Source: Phytophthora sp. 'mugwort' | Lineage: Eukaryota; Oomycota; Peronosporomycetes; Peronosporales; Peronosporaceae | DNA length: 64,000 nucleotides | Direction: 5' to 3' | NCBI GenBank assembly: GCA_033558025.1 | Contig: JAUCEF010000005.1 | Coordinates: 1,922,001-1,986,000, forward strand | Translations under genes and position numbers: made by a program | Notes under the pieces: model-generated | Seen by the model: only the letters and a program-made list of their open reading frames with translations | What the model was told of the DNA's origin: nothing | The model's database searches: none | Shown: positions 49,239 to 61,579 of the stretch, one piece after another | Numbering within the stretch: the first letter of the stretch is position 1 | Layout: each line of letters opens with the position of its first letter

Positions 49239-50320
49239 CGTCGACGGGGCTGACACTTGTGTCTTGTACCTGATAATCAGAATCCTTCTCCGACCTTTCA
49301 AAAATGCGGTTTGGTGCTCAAATGATTTTGGCAGGGGCCCGAGTTCAGTTACGTATCCATAGTATTGGTCGACCCCGCTTCAAAGAGCGCGCCATTATAT
49401 TTCTCCTTCCACTTTAGAAAAGGGGTGAGGAATGATCAGGGCTCCCGATTATTGCATTGTTATCTACCAGTTTTGCAAAGCTCGACATGGGACTAACAGC
49501 AAATTTTATTATTTCAATGCGGAGTACAACAAATAAATTATTGGTTAAATTTAGTTTTAGTTACTGCTTACGCAACGCTGTCCACGATGCGCGAATCCCA
49601 GTTCTTGATGTTCTGGCGCAAGAACCTCGGCATTTCCAGCATGTACGGCTGGAGAGATGACGCAGCTGGCCGAATGTCGCTTGCAAAACACTGAAGAATC
49701 GCTCAACGACCTTGGCGGGACTATCGAGAGCAAGTTATACACCGGATGGCGCTCCTCAAGCGGCGACGCTTCTGGAGGTGCTCAACAAATGATGATGCCT
49801 CGTTTGCGTCTGCACGTTTGTGCGGTCAGTCGCTTGGATTGACCGCACAAATAAATTACTGGTTTTGCTTTCGGTAACCAGATATAATCAGTATGGACAT
49901 AGCTAGCAATAACATATATTATACATCGAAACCATTGCAATAATTGCTGCATCATATGTATTTTTTTTCGGTAAGTCTTGCAATCATTTCTTATATCCTG
50001 GATACAATTTGCTGCGATCAGTGCTCGCTTCAACAGCGCTATAATTGGCTAACATAGTTTGGGGTCGAGAAGAAAAGTATCGTCTAAAATACTAGTATTC
50101 ATATTATATATAACTGATATTGTTTCTTACAAGAATAACTTGTCTCCTCCTCGTGGTTATCTTTCTATCAAATTTTGCAAGTTTTAATTAGCTAAGGAAG
50201 TTGTTGAATTGCTTTTACGAAATTTCACAGCAGAATATGTAAAAAGAGCAAGGAACATTTCTAAAAAATACTATTTTATTTGAAGATATTCCTAAGCAGC
50301 GAAAGGAAGAAGGTCAAGAC
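49239..50320. other. Intergenic region, no gene seen
   Basis: Upstream of the CBS-PB1 gene and of the following plus-strand gene. The middle (about 49880-50280) is AT-rich. No domain-bearing frame was found. CAAATGATTTTGG near 49320 is the only Inr-like match I noticed, and it is weak. Confidence 0.5.
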
Positions 50321-51097
50321 ATGGTGACTCCCGGCACGGACGAAGGCGTATTCCTCGTGGACAACGCCATCTTCTCGACTAGCGAGGCTCACCAGATGAC
50401 GCAGGATGAGCAGCTGGCCACGATTCAGCCGCGCCCGATGGGCGAGATCCTCTACATCGCATCCGTTCTGGCGCAGCACCAGTTGCCGGTAGACGTGGTG
50501 AACAACATTCTTGAGTTCGCTGGCGTGCTTTTATCCTTCCAGGCGGAGACGTCGGAGTTCCGTCGTGGACGCAGCAACATGAACGAAGATTATTTGCGGT
50601 TGCAGCTGCCCTCTGCCGATGAACTAGAGGTTCCGCCCGGAGTGGACGTGAGCAAGTGCTCGCTGCTGGTAGCGGACTGCGTGTCCAAGGACCAGGGCTG
50701 GGCCACTGATGGACGTGAATACAATGGCACCTATCGCGAGTCCAGCTCCTGGTGCGAAGTGACGGTGATATCGATGAATACGGAGGGGGAGAGCAGAGAG
50801 ACGATGCGCGTACCGTTTTGTCCCAACCTACGTGCAGGCAGGAATTTCCGCCACCACCGCAAGTATTTTGGCAGCTCCGCAGACCTGCTGCAGCATATTA
50901 AACTGGGTGACTGTGTGTCCATCGTGCTCCGATCGCAGTACCCCGGGTGGACGAACTCGGCAAAGTACGGTCGCCTCGGGATCTGCTTTGCAGTGGAGCT
51001 GAACGACGACTTCTCATTTGCCGACGTCTCGTTCCCGAGCAACGCTGCCACGGAGGAGGAAAGTGCGGGTCCCTCTATCCCATGCTGCCTTCAATAG
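50321..51097 (+). CDS. Unassigned protein with F-box-like start and a QGW...W...GW domain
   Basis: Single exon, 258 residues, ATG at 50321. Residues ~55-68 (LPVDVVNNILEFAG) resemble the first helices of an F-box. The rest (about 100-232) looks like one beta-rich domain: SLLVADCVSKDQGWATDG, YNGTYRESSSWCEVTVI, FCPNLRAGRNFRHHRKYFG, LGDCVSIVLRSQYPGWTNS and YGRLGICFAVEL. The spacing of D/E-H-D-QGW..., the YxxS-W, the repeated His/Arg and the YPGWxN resembles a domain I recall from fungal ankyrin or F-box proteins, whose function is not established. A cysteine pair ends the chain (PCCLQ). It lies 190 bp upstream of the TauE-like gene on the same strand. Role unknown; an F-box adaptor is one guess. 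Confidence 0.75.
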   Translation: MVTPGTDEGVFLVDNAIFSTSEAHQMTQDEQLATIQPRPMGEILYIASVLAQHQLPVDVVNNILEFAGVLLSFQAETSEFRRGRSNMNEDYLRLQLPSADELEVPPGVDVSKCSLLVADCVSKDQGWATDGREYNGTYRESSSWCEVTVISMNTEGESRETMRVPFCPNLRAGRNFRHHRKYFGSSADLLQHIKLGDCVSIVLRSQYPGWTNSAKYGRLGICFAVELNDDFSFADVSFPSNAATEEESAGPSIPCCLQ

Positions 51098-51185
51098 GCG
51101 ATGGTGATCTCAGCAATGCGTGCTTCAAAGTAGCAATTGAATTTTACAATCGGGCTCAGTTAGACACTGCTTTCGAGTAGCAATG

Positions 51186-51225
51186 ACAACCAATCATATC
51201 ATTTTTTCATGTTCCTATCCAATCA
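51186..51225 (+). promoter_or_regulatory. Two CCAAT boxes before the TauE-like gene
   Basis: AACCAATCATAT near 51187 and ATCCAATCAAAT near 51217 lie about 100 and 70 bp before ATG 51288, a usual distance for CCAAT-box control. GTCACATTTAATTC near 51251 is an imperfect initiator-like match. Confidence 0.45.
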
Positions 51226-51287
51226 AATCGCGTCTCCCCTTTCCCCCACCGTCACATTTAATTCATCTCGCTTCAACTAGGATAGTA

Positions 51288-53072
51288 ATGGGCCGTCGAG
51301 GAGATTTCGCGCGCGGGATGGCATTGCTGGCGCTCGCTGCGGCGTTGGTGGCATCACAGACGGCACACGGCGACGAAGGGCCCGTGAAATTTGGTCCCGT
51401 CCCGACGTTCCCGTCGCAGGACGAGCCATACGAGCCGCGCGAAATCCTGCGCTCCGTGGAGAGACCCCATCAGCTGCTCGGGATTCTGCTGGCTGCGTTG
51501 GTGGTTCTCATTGCATCGGGTGCCAAGACCGGCGGTGGAGCTGTACTGGATGCCGTCTACATTTTGGTGCTGAAGCTAGGGCCGGATGTATGTGACAATG
51601 GGGCACTGCAGCAGAGAAGAAGAGAACGCACTGTTCTCACCGTAGTACTGTTAAAATAACTATACGTGTAGGAAGCTATTCCGTTGGCGAGCATTACCAT
51701 TTTCGGCGGAGGTAAGACCGTTTTGTTGGGGATGCCAGTGATATAAGAACGTTCAAGTTATCACGTTGTGTTGCTGTTCTGTAGCTCTTTGCGACTTCTT
51801 TCTGAATGTCTGGAAGAAACCGATTAACTCGAACTTCTCGCTGATCAACTGGGACTTCATTCTGATGATGCAGCCAATGCTACTGAGTAAGAAATACTGT
51901 ATGGGCGCGCGGATCTTTTTCGTGTCATCAGCTGACTGTTTATAAACGTTTGTTTTTGGTCGTGTAGTGGGAGCTGGGTTTGGAGCGTCGATGACCTCGT
52001 GGTTCTCTGCTTGGCTGCTTATCTTTGCACTGATCGTGTACTTGCTGTACATTGGCAATAAAGCGTTTAAGAAGGCTCGTGCGGTTGGACACGAAGAAGG
52101 ATGGCGGTGGTGCAGCAACGGTGAAGCGATGTCGCTGCTTGGCGCGCCGTCCACGAGCTTCCAGGTGAGTAGCAGAATCCCACTCCACCACATCTACACA
52201 TAAGATGACATTTATATCTTGTGGGAACCTTAGGACGACGATGGTGGCTTTCAGTATAAGTTTAGCCTGCCTTGGCGCAAAGTGGGGATTAACTTTGGCC
52301 TCTTAACTGCCACACTACTGCTCACGGCGCTGCAGGGCGGAAAGTATTTTCCAAGTCCGCTTGGAATCCCCCCCACGTCTTTCTTCTTCTTGATCGTCTC
52401 GATGCTGCCGTTCATTTTTCTCTCAGTCGTCTCGCACTACCAGATGAAAAGCGTTGTGGCGACGTACCAGCGACAACAAAACCCACGATTCATCCTCGCG
52501 CCAAATGAAGTCCAGGTAAGATATTCCTCGTCATTACATTAAATAGCATTCACATTTAACAGTACGACGCTGTTGATTTTGGCCATGGTTTAGTGGTCCC
52601 CGGACTCGATCAGGAAAATGCCCCTTCACCTACTGGGGATTGGCGCGATTGCAGGAGCGTTTGGTGTCGGCGGCGAAGGTGCGACGTCACGCTTGCTGCG
52701 TGGAGTCAATTTTACCCCGGCAGCGGTGTCCGCCATGTCCGCTACGGCCGTGTTCTTTGTCAGCGGCAGTAAGTGCTTTGTGTTACCTTATCTCTCGCTA
52801 CTCCTGGGACGATGGACTCACGTTGTATTCGTTATTCGTGTCTTCCAGTGGCGTCCTTCGACTTCTTCCTGTGGGGCAAGCTAGACCTGAACGTAGCCAA
52901 GTTGCTGATGCCTCTCGGTTTCGTGATGACGCTGCTCGGCCGACTGTGCCTGATCAAAATCGTCCGCAAGGCCAAGTCGCGCACTTTGCTGCTGTTCGCT
53001 ATCGCCGCGGCGATATTCATCAGCGTGCTACCCCTCAGCTTCATGGAGCTGCGCGCTCTGTTCGGCTTCTAG
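51288..53072 (+). CDS. TauE/SafE-family anion exporter-like membrane protein, seven exons
   Basis: Exons 51288-51587, 51672-51711, 51785-51886, 51968-52164, 52234-52515, 52594-52768 and 52849-53072 are all GT-AG and give 439 residues. A signal peptide (MALLALAAALVASQTAHG) is followed by two TauE-like halves. The first has LLAALVVLIASGAKTGGGAV, IPLASITIFGGALCDFFLN, and INWDFILMMQPMLLMGAGFG followed by ASMTSWF. After a cytosolic loop with WRWCSNGE, the second half has GINFGLLTATLLLTALQGGK, LLGIGAIAGAFGVGGEG, TPAAVSAMSATAVFFVSG and LLMPLGFVMTLLGR. Bacterial members export sulfite or organosulfonates; eukaryotic members are mostly uncharacterised. The exact substrate cannot be read from the sequence. 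Nine to ten membrane segments are expected. Confidence 0.9.
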
Positions 53073-53246
53073 GTCAGACAAATAAGAGTCCAAATTAAGG
53101 TCCGTTTTACCATAAACCCGTGTTTTTAACAGGTCACCGGAGAAGGGAGAGTTTCATTACTACTGGTAAGTAGGCGAGAGGGAGCGGAAGATCCGAGCGG
53201 ACGGCGAGGGTAGCAGGGACGCGGACGCGCAAGACAAGACCGAGTC

Positions 53247-56200
53247 ATGGCAGACACTGGAGCCCATGCACGCGAGAACGGCGTGAGCTATAGAAAGCGG
53301 CGCGAAGCGCTGTTTGGCGGCGAGTCGGCGACCAAGAAGATCAAGCTGGAGGACGACACGCCGCCCGAGGCCAATCCCAACACCATCGAGGCCGTGAGGG
53401 AGAAGAATAAGGCGCTTGACATTGATATGAAGGAGAAGAATCGGCGTATTAACTACTTGACTAAGAAATGCGAGGCGCTGTACCGCTCGCGAGGCGTGAC
53501 GGACGCGTCCTTCCGCTGTCTAAGGAGACAGTGGTTTCAGCTACAGGACGAGCTGCTCGCAGCAATCAAGACGGTGGACCCCTCTGCCGTCTCGGATGAG
53601 GACTCGAAGGAGTCCTGGCACGCAGCTCTAGAGGCTCTAGATGACTTCGGACAGGTTTGCGTACGAGCGGAGGGGCTCAAGTTAAATCTGCCAGAGTGGT
53701 TTATCACGGTGGCCAAGGACGCAGTGGACGACGAACCGGATGCTGACGTGTCGTTGCCGTCAGACGAGGATGCTGATGTCGGTGCATTTATTAGAGCAGA
53801 TGATCTATCAAAGATGGAAAAGGAGGTGCATGAACAGCTCAAACAGAAGAGCGAGACGACGAAGGAGTTATTGCAGAAGCTGCTCGCTGCCGTTGCCAGC
53901 GCGTCGGAAGACAAGACAAAGCTGATTGAGTATGCGCACATTCTGCAAGAAAAACGAGCAGCTGTCGCGGAAACGCTGGGTTTGAAGAGCCAGCTACAGG
54001 CGGTACGTATACAGTATAATGAAAAGGCAGATTGGAGGAGTGTTTGACGCTGACTGGTGATGTTTTCGTACTAAAGTGCAAAACTCGGATAGGTGAACTC
54101 GAGTGTGATATAGAAACCAAAGAAACGGAACGTCATCGGGCTTGTCGAGACTATGACCGGCTAAGCGCATTTGTGAAACAACGGGGTGGTGTAAATACTG
54201 ACAGCGTCGGTGAAATTGATGTCAAAATGGAGCAAGTCGCAGATGGACAAACAAATGGTGAAAAAACTTCTACAGGATTCTCTAATACCGAGATGGTAAA
54301 ACAGGAAGCACTCGTGCAAAAAGAGAAGGAGCATGCGAAGATTGTTGCAACTTTGAGGGAGAACATGGGGATCTTGAGTAACAAGTTATACCAAGAGCGC
54401 CATAAACTCGATTCCATGAAGCGAGAGCTCGAAAAGTTTAAGGCATTGGAAACAGCGGTAAGCAATTGTAGCGTTTCGGTCAATGTATGGGGAACCGCTT
54501 GGCTTATGAGTGTGCGGCTGTGCTACGTTTTGACAGTGGAAAAATGACGAAGCTGCGTTGATTCAAGATCATGAGGAAAAACTCAAACAGCTTCGCGATG
54601 AAAAAGCCCACGGCGACGAAGAGTACAAGAAACTTCTTCACAAATCAAAGGTATTGTGTTGCATTATCAGCGGGGGGGGGTCTACCTCTTTGAGCGGTTG
54701 TTGGCTAATAATAGTGTTGGATACGTATTCGTAATAAAATTTTCTCCAGGATCTTGAGCACCATATGACCGAGAAATGGGAGAAGAAGATTACAAAGATT
54801 CAGGTGGAAATGAGCAAAACAAAATCTCAGATGGATGAGCTGAACCTGAAGAATGTAACATTGCGAGAAAAGATCTCCAATGCATCGACCTACAGAGATC
54901 AGGTGAGAGCTATCTGACAAAGAACATTATAGGTATCGTTACTGACGGTTCTTTGTTCACATTAATATTGCAGCTAATCGAAGTCAAATCGGAGCTAGAG
55001 TCAGCAAATCGTGAGAATACAAACTTGAAGGCACGAATCGAGCGTGAACGGAGCCGAGCAGATCGAGCCCAAGCCTCGGCAAATAATCATGAGACCCAGA
55101 CGCTAATAAAGAAGGTAGGGCTGGAGCTGAGGTACTGTTTATCTGGTCTTAAGCTCGTTCGATGTCTGACCGTAGCTTCGTATGTTAGGTGGCTCTGTTG
55201 GAGAAGGAAAAGCTAGAGCTGCAACACACATACGACGAACTGAAGCAAGCAGAAATGTACGATGCAATTTTTATCGAACAAGTGTTAAATCTGGGGAATT
55301 GGTTTTGAAAGTCTTACAAATCATGTTTCTGCCGACAGGAAAAGTGCTGGTGAAAAACTATCTGACGCCTTCAAGCGATTGTCAGAAGTGGCGACTAAAT
55401 TCGATCAAGAAAGACGAGCACACCACGAATGCAATTCTGACAGGGAGAAGCTGCGCGCTCAGATTGAGGATATGAAGGCTTCCAGTGAAGCTTCACGAGA
55501 AGAAAACGACGCCTTGCTGTTGGAAATTGAGACGATGGCGAAAGATGTCGAGTCATTGCGTCACGGACGAAAGAAGTTTGTTCAGCAAATTGACGAAAAG
55601 CGCAACGCCAACAAGAAGCTTCACACATTACTTGCCAGGGAGGAGCAAGCAAAATCGCACTGTTTTGAGGAGCTAGCTGCTGTTCGGCTGCAGGTCTCAT
55701 CCTTGAGCACAGTACACAAGCACCAGAAAGCATTCATCGAGTCATCAAGGGTACGTTTTGGGCTGCATTGTTACGTCTTTTGAACTCGTTTCTGACAAAG
55801 CTTCAATGTATTGGCTTTGCTACAGGAATCTCTGCAAGCAAAGGAGATCGAGCTCGAGAAAATGAAGGAATACGTGAAGACCATAGAGGCCGAGCGTGAG
55901 GCTTCAGATGCTGAAAAGCGCAAGCTACTGCGGGACGCAGAAGTAGCGAAGAAAATCTGCGCGACCGCGGAGAAATCGCAGCAGCAACTCCAGCAGGAAA
56001 AACAGAAGCCATGCGAGGAGTGCGAAGCGTATCGCAAGAAGATCGAGGAGATGGAGCACAAGCTGCAGCATGCCAAGTCGACCTCCTCCACCGGCGAGCT
56101 CACGGACCTCGAGCGTTTCGAGTTGCGTGACTTGCAGAAGCTCGTCAACTGTTCGGTCTGCCAAGACCGACGCAAGGACGTGATCATTTCCAAATGCTTC

Positions 56201-56314
56201 CACATGTTTTGCAAGGAGTGCATCGAGAACAACCTCAAGTCGCGCAACCGTAAGTGCCCCACGTGCAAAAAGATGTTCGGCCACGACGATGTCAAGACCG
56301 TGTGGTTCACGTAG
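53247..56314 (+). CDS. BRE1: BRE1/RNF20-40-type histone H2B E3 ubiquitin ligase, eight exons
   Basis: Exons 53247-54002, 54077-54457, 54537-54650, 54750-54902, 54974-55114, 55189-55256, 55339-55750 and 55826-56314 are all in phase and give 837 residues. The N-terminal region has a basic nuclear-type cluster (SYRKRREALFGGES, TKKIKLEDD). Most of the chain is coiled coil, and some heptads continue across introns. The C-terminal C3HC4 RING starts at CSVCQDRRKDVIISKCFHMF (~785), followed by CKEC...CPTCKK, and ends VKTVWFT. This long coiled coil plus terminal RING with LQKLVNCSVC is diagnostic of Bre1, which with Rad6-type E2 monoubiquitinates histone H2B during transcription. I use the yeast symbol by homology. 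It starts 174 bp after the TauE-like gene. Confidence 0.93.
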
Positions 56315-56449
56315 GGATCCGCAGTTGGTTAGCAGTTAAGTTTCGAGACAATCGTTCCTGTATTAGCAACGCAAGGATTTCGCTTGCAGCAACGTTACCT
56401 CTAAATTACGCAACTTTACTTCAAATGAGTCACTTTTTGACTGGCAAGT

Positions 56450-57595
56450 ATGGTCCGCAACAAGCGTGACGCCTCGTCGCGCAAGCGCCGTCTGTCGGAG
56501 ACCGGAGGCGGCAACAGCACGGCCAGGAGCACGAAGCGGCAGCGCCATGACACGCAAGAGCCGTCGGCTCAGCTGTACGCACCTGAAGATGCTGTGCTGG
56601 TGCTGGGGGACGGTGACTTCTCCTTCTCACGGGGATTGGTTAAGCACCGCGGCACTGGCCGAGGTGTTTGCGCGTCCTCGTTCGACTCGGAGAGCCAAGT
56701 GTGCAGTAAATACCCAAACGCCCAGGAGTGCATCGCGGCAGTGAGGTCGGCCCACGGTCTAGTGTTGCACGAAGTGGACGCCACCAAGCTGCTTGAATTG
56801 CCGCAGCAGGTCAAGACTGGTACGGGCCTGAAAACCCTCCCCGATTTTTTCCAGTACATTGTCTTCAATTTCCCCCACAGCGGACAGCAGCGTGTCCACA
56901 TTAATCGAGTGCTTCTGCTGAACTTCTTCGAGAGTGCGCGGGACCGACTCACAGTACATGGAGAAGCGCACGTCTCTCTCAAGACGAGACCCCCGTACTC
57001 CAACTGGTTCATTGAGGACCAGGCCAAGGCGGCGGGTTTCGTGCTGAAGGAGCGACGCAAGCTTGACATTAAGCTGTTTCCGGGATATCGTCATCGCACG
57101 ACGGACCCGCAGGCCAAGAAGTTCGAGCCTGATCTCTGTGTCACATACGTGTTCGTAGTCAACCGGTCTACGGTACGATTCGATACGATGGCGAGTTTAG
57201 CTGCTGCTGTGGTGGGTAACAACTTGCTAACTTGCTATGATTGTTCTTTGGTGTATCAGTATCCCTTCCAGAAGAGTCGAGCTGCGTTGAATGCGGCTAG
57301 TGTTGAGATTGCGGCTACTGAAGCGAGTGAAAAGCATGACCTTGCTGCTGCGATTGTCAACATTGCAAAGGCCAAAGCTGCTGCTAGCAAGAAAGAGAGG
57401 AGTGACGTCCAGAATGCTGCCGTGTGTAGGCCGCAGCCAGCTAAGACGCCACGCAAGAAGAAGTCAATTCTGATTGAGAGGCGTCTCGATTTGGAAAAAC
57501 AGGCAAAACAGACGCGACCACCAGCTCAGGTGAAGGTTAGCCATGGCGAGCTTTGGAGACCTCTACACCGTCGAGCAGGAGGGACCTCTTTCTAG
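56450..57595 (+). CDS. BMT5-like Rossmann methyltransferase (DUF2431), probable 25S rRNA m3U MTase
   Basis: Single exon, 381 residues, ATG at 56450. A Lys/Arg/Ser-rich N terminus (NKRDASSRKRRLSETGG) looks like a nucleolar or nuclear signal. The SAM-binding loop is VLVLGDGDFSFSRGL (~48-62). Further family motifs are FDSESQVCSKYPNAQ, HEVDATKL, FQYIVFNFPHSG and the later HVSLKTRPPYSNWFIEDQAK, which includes the family's typical S-W. These place it in the DUF2431/BMT5-like group, whose yeast member methylates U2634 of 25S rRNA. The last ~110 residues are Ala/Lys-rich (AAIVNIAKAKAAASKKERS), poorly conserved and probably disordered. GTCACTTTTTGAC near 56429 is an initiator-like match only ~20 bp upstream. 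The gene follows BRE1 by 135 bp. Confidence 0.88.
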   Translation: MVRNKRDASSRKRRLSETGGGNSTARSTKRQRHDTQEPSAQLYAPEDAVLVLGDGDFSFSRGLVKHRGTGRGVCASSFDSESQVCSKYPNAQECIAAVRSAHGLVLHEVDATKLLELPQQVKTGTGLKTLPDFFQYIVFNFPHSGQQRVHINRVLLLNFFESARDRLTVHGEAHVSLKTRPPYSNWFIEDQAKAAGFVLKERRKLDIKLFPGYRHRTTDPQAKKFEPDLCVTYVFVVNRSTVRFDTMASLAAAVVGNNLLTCYDCSLVYQYPFQKSRAALNAASVEIAATEASEKHDLAAAIVNIAKAKAAASKKERSDVQNAAVCRPQPAKTPRKKKSILIERRLDLEKQAKQTRPPAQVKVSHGELWRPLHRRAGGTSF

Positions 57596-58860
57596 ACTTC
57601 AGGTATTACGGTAGTATTAATCACCTTAATAAAAATACTGGCAGACAATAGAATCAAATTGCGAGTATTTCCTGTGAGAATTGACTCCACAATAGTACAG
57701 TAGTACGAAGTCTCGCCTTTGTCGACCTTATTACGCGCAGGGGGCAGGAGCTACACACTTTCACGACCTGAATGAATACAGCGGCTCCAGTAAGTAATCA
57801 TCCAGTCTACTTCAACTGGTCATGGCATCGCATTCGCCAGCGACCCTCAACTGAAAACAAGTAGCCAATCGCACACTGGTATGTGTTGCAGCGGCGACCT
57901 TCGAGGTTTGTTTGCTGAGTGTTGCAAGTCTGCCAAGTATTTTCATGTATCGGGGAGCACAACGGAATGGTTGGTGATGGATGCAAGTTCAGTGCAACGA
58001 GATTGTTGCGAGGGTATTTACGCGGCGATGGTGCTGTGCTCTTGGCGTTTTACTGTGTTTGGTCTCTTTTTGAGTGCTGGACGCAGTCACAACCTTTGCA
58101 ACAAAGTTTGACCTTGTCCGTTGGAAGTGATCAGTGCTCTTTTTGGTTCGCTGCCGTCTAGGAGCAGTTATAGACAGTAGATGAGATCGCTTTTGAGGTT
58201 GCCGAAAAGCAGACTGAATCTGCAGAGTGACGGTACTTGAAGTGAAAAGGCCAATGAGACGTGCTGAAACCATGCACTGCTGTCCATGAGGTGTGGAATA
58301 CACATACATGCTGTGGCACTTTTTGTAATTTATAGTCAAGACCGTACTTACACAGGATCATTTCTATAGTACTTTCTTTTCTACTTGACTTTCCTAGTAG
58401 ACAACCTCATTAACTTTGATGATCGTATTCGACTTCATTCATTGACTCGGGATGTCGGTGGTCGCAGTGCTGGGTCCTCTTTTGGACTTGGCCTTCCCCA
58501 TTGATGAACGTCCGCTGTCGCTATTCCAAGGCAGCGTGAGTGAGTGGAGTGATATGAGAAGTTAATGAAACCCTTTCTTTTTATATGTTTCTAGTTTTTT
58601 CCACGTACTCACATTTCTTACTATTTGACGCACTTCGCTACCAACACCTATTTTTGCACCAACATGACACTATAGAGCACGTCACTATCGTGCTATATCT
58701 TCCATCGTTATTATAGGGGGATAGTTCACTAGCGTTCCGTCAATCAGCGTTGAGCCAAAATATTAGTGAGTTTTGTATTGATTTAGAAAGGTATTTGTTT
58801 CACGAATATGACCCGAACCTTACTTGTTTGTTGGTGGCGACGAAGTAGCCAGCCGATGGG
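57596..58860. other. Gene-poor region, no gene assigned
   Basis: Past the last host gene only short frames are seen. ATG 58452 starts a 28-codon frame ([20 protein letters not shown]) ending at a GTGAGT donor-like site. I find no second exon, so it may be a gene scrap. Otherwise AT-rich, and nothing is supported. Confidence 0.4.
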
Positions 58861-59145
58861 ACTTTAATGAGATCACTCTCGCAGTTACCTTCCCCACTCA
58901 CCCGAAAGAAATCATACGCCCAGTCCGTCACGGAAAACGTTTTTAGCTATTCTAGGATTAGATGCGATGTGGAGATGGCGCACAGTACTGTTCGCGACAT
59001 CGCCGCGTGCTTCAGCGCAACGCTCATTGCATCGTGGCACTATGTAAGGGTCACCCCCTTCTCAACATATCCGTGACGACCGTCGGCTCCCGCGTGACAC
59101 CGAGGTAAACTGCTTTGTAAACGCTGCCATCCTTGTAGCTGTTGT

Positions 59146-59750
59146 ATGTTAGGACACCGGCTATGCTTTCCGCAGCAAGTTGTGCGCAACCGTCTGAACG
59201 AAGTGGGGCCCGATGGACGCTCTGCTCGTACAAAGCCTTACCTCTCGAAGAATCAGTGTAAATGGCGCCTCGCTTACGCAAAGAGTCTGACCCATATGGA
59301 GGAGGAGGATTTGGAAAGCGTGCTTTCTACGGACAAGGCTTCTGTGAAGCTCCATGACACATTGGGTCATGCCTCGGTGTGACGCCGCCCCGCAACTTTT
59401 TCCACAAAAGGTGCGAAGTGCCAACGTTCCCGTCAAGCCGGGAAGCACTCACTATGTGGCCCTCCATCTCGGCTGACGGCGCCCGCACGATGCACTTCTG
59501 TGAGAAGCCCGTGGATGGCGAATGGTACAGGCACGACTTACAGAAAGAGGTCCCGATCACGCGCCTCATACTAGGCTCCCAGCCAACACCCTTTGTGCAG
59601 GACAGTGCTCCAACCCACAGCGCAAATGCAGCGATAGAGTTCATTAGGACCTTTGGCCTGCATGACCTACGCCACCTGCCGCAGTGCCCTGATCTGAATC
59701 CGGTCGAACGTGTTTGGCACTCATGAAGCGCGAGTTGAGCTAGCTAGCGA
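59146..59750 (+). pseudogene. Tc1-type transposase relic
   Basis: A first frame gives VRNRLNEVGPDGRSARTKPY, the usual Tc1 second helix-turn-helix, and LESVLSTDKASVKLHD (first catalytic region). A shift near 59380 then leads to the C-terminal half: TFFHKRCEVP, an ADGARTMHFCEK strand, FVQDSAPTHSANAAIEFIR (second Asp, QDSAP) and LPQCPDLNPVERVWHS (third acid, DLNPVE). The frame then stops. A possible N-terminal part lies at 58867-59076. The gene is broken by at least one frameshift and is a different copy from that at 14.5-15.5 kb. No terminal repeats were found. Confidence 0.75.
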
Positions 59751-61579
59751 GACAGCCGTATATAAAGACTTGAAAGTCAACCCTCTTGAAATCTGGACGA
59801 GAATTCCCGATAGCAATGTACGCTAGCGTGAGCTGTCAATGCCAGCGCGACATATGCATGCATCACTAGCAAAGGCGGTTCGAGGTGTTATGCGTCTCCT
59901 CCTGTATGCAAAACAGAGGTGCGTGCGACCGAGGGCGATGGTAACTGGCGTTTCTCCTTGAGCTTCGCGAAGCCAAAGCGAAGCTTGCTCTATGCGCACA
60001 TCGATTTTCGCGAAGGTGGCTCGTAGAGCAACGATTAAAGGGAGTCGTCGGGTTCCTTACGCCCATAGGGCAAATTTTGAGTCATCCTCTGGGACAGTCT
60101 CCATAGCGCATCATAACGGTGGGGACCGTCCGCATGGCGGGCTCCAGAGTACTTCGTCCTTTATCGTTTAGGTGGTCGCGATACTGACGACGAGTAACCA
60201 CCTTATCGGTGAGAATCTCTCGCGGAGAGCAACATATGCTGCGGTGTCAGCAGGCAGAGACCTCTGGGACGGCGAACCCAATGACAGCTTGCTGAACGAT
60301 CGCGCTAACATCGCGGGCGTCGAAGCCATATTCTCGACGAGAGCTGACGATCGGGCGCACCAGAAGGCGTTGGGAACGGCGTAGCTCTGCGTCTTCAAGA
60401 AGTTGGCTCTGAGCCAAGTCGAGGTCATCGGTCACCACGCACTCTTTCAAGCCTGGTGGCGCGCGCAGCGCAGTAAGTGTCTCAGGTGTGTGGCGTTCTG
60501 GGAACAGACTTGGCGTGCGAAGCATGCGGTGCTCAGACTCTGAGGAGCGCAGAAGAATCGTGTCGGATTCGTAGTCCACCTCTATCTGTTCACCGAGAAT
60601 CGGAGAGAGATCGTCAGTAAAACGGGTGGGCATCGCCTGTTATCGTGTCCGGCATGATAGCGGGGGCCATGCCGACGGCGGTGTTTGGAGTGATATTCCT
60701 CCACAGTGAGTGTCGCAAGCGCTGGACGCGTACGAGCTTCGGGGCCGTCGGCCGAGTATGGACTAGGTGCCGGTTATCTAACGCCGCTCGGGCGCGAACG
60801 AAACGCGGATCGTTGACGCTAGTCGAAAGACCAGAATTCTTTATGGATGGGAGTCATGTACGGGCCACGTGGGGTCAGTTCGTTGAACTTAGTAAGTCCT
60901 CGAGCGAGGGCTCGCGATGCCAAGTGATCAGGCGACGTGCCCGTTCGGCTAAACAACACTCAGTTGAGGCAATGACGAGTGAGGAACATGTGATGTTCTC
61001 AGTCTGGGTGGGAGGGTATAACGGGGCTACTTCCAACGTTATAGATTATGTGGAACATCTCGCACCTTCCCTCATGCCTCGTCGCTAGACGCTGATGCTG
61101 CCTCGCTGGTAAATATTGAGCTACATACTACTGCTTCTACCTTGCCCAAAAGATACGAAAACGTCGCGATGTCGGTTGGAGAAGTCCGTACCCGTGCTAT
61201 TGAGCATGACGGGGAGAAGATGAAGGAAGGGTATGTGACGATAGTCGAGCAAGAGGGTTTTGCGTCCAACTCAAAGGTGTTCGTAACATGTACAACCTGC
61301 TTGACGTCTCCAGCTACACTCCGCAACAGATTAGATCATCGGTCAGTCAAGTTTTTTTTTATCTAAAAGCTGCTGCTTGAATCTGTTGTTTGTGCTATTG
61401 TCCAGAGCCTGTTTTACACCTGACTAGCATATCTTCGATGTACATGGGAGAGCCCCTACTCAAGCTTTACCGCGATAGTTTTTTTTATTAGATCACTACA
61501 TTAACTTTAAGTATAATGTAACGTAATTAATGTAGCAAGATTTTACATAAGTAAAACAGATATTTGGGCTTCGTGGTGA
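59751..61579. other. Degenerate repeats, no gene assigned
   Basis: Minus-strand frame 60633-60247 (acidic/Leu-rich, RFTDDLSPILGEQIEVDYES) and plus-strand frame 60645-61088 (containing VRATWGQFVELSKSSSEGS) are open for 128-147 codons but match no family I know. They may be parts of a decayed element that includes the hAT remnant to the right. Confidence 0.3.

Noticed and set aside
58452..58535. First exon of a host gene (28 codons then GTGAGT)
   Set aside because: No second exon or family match could be found.
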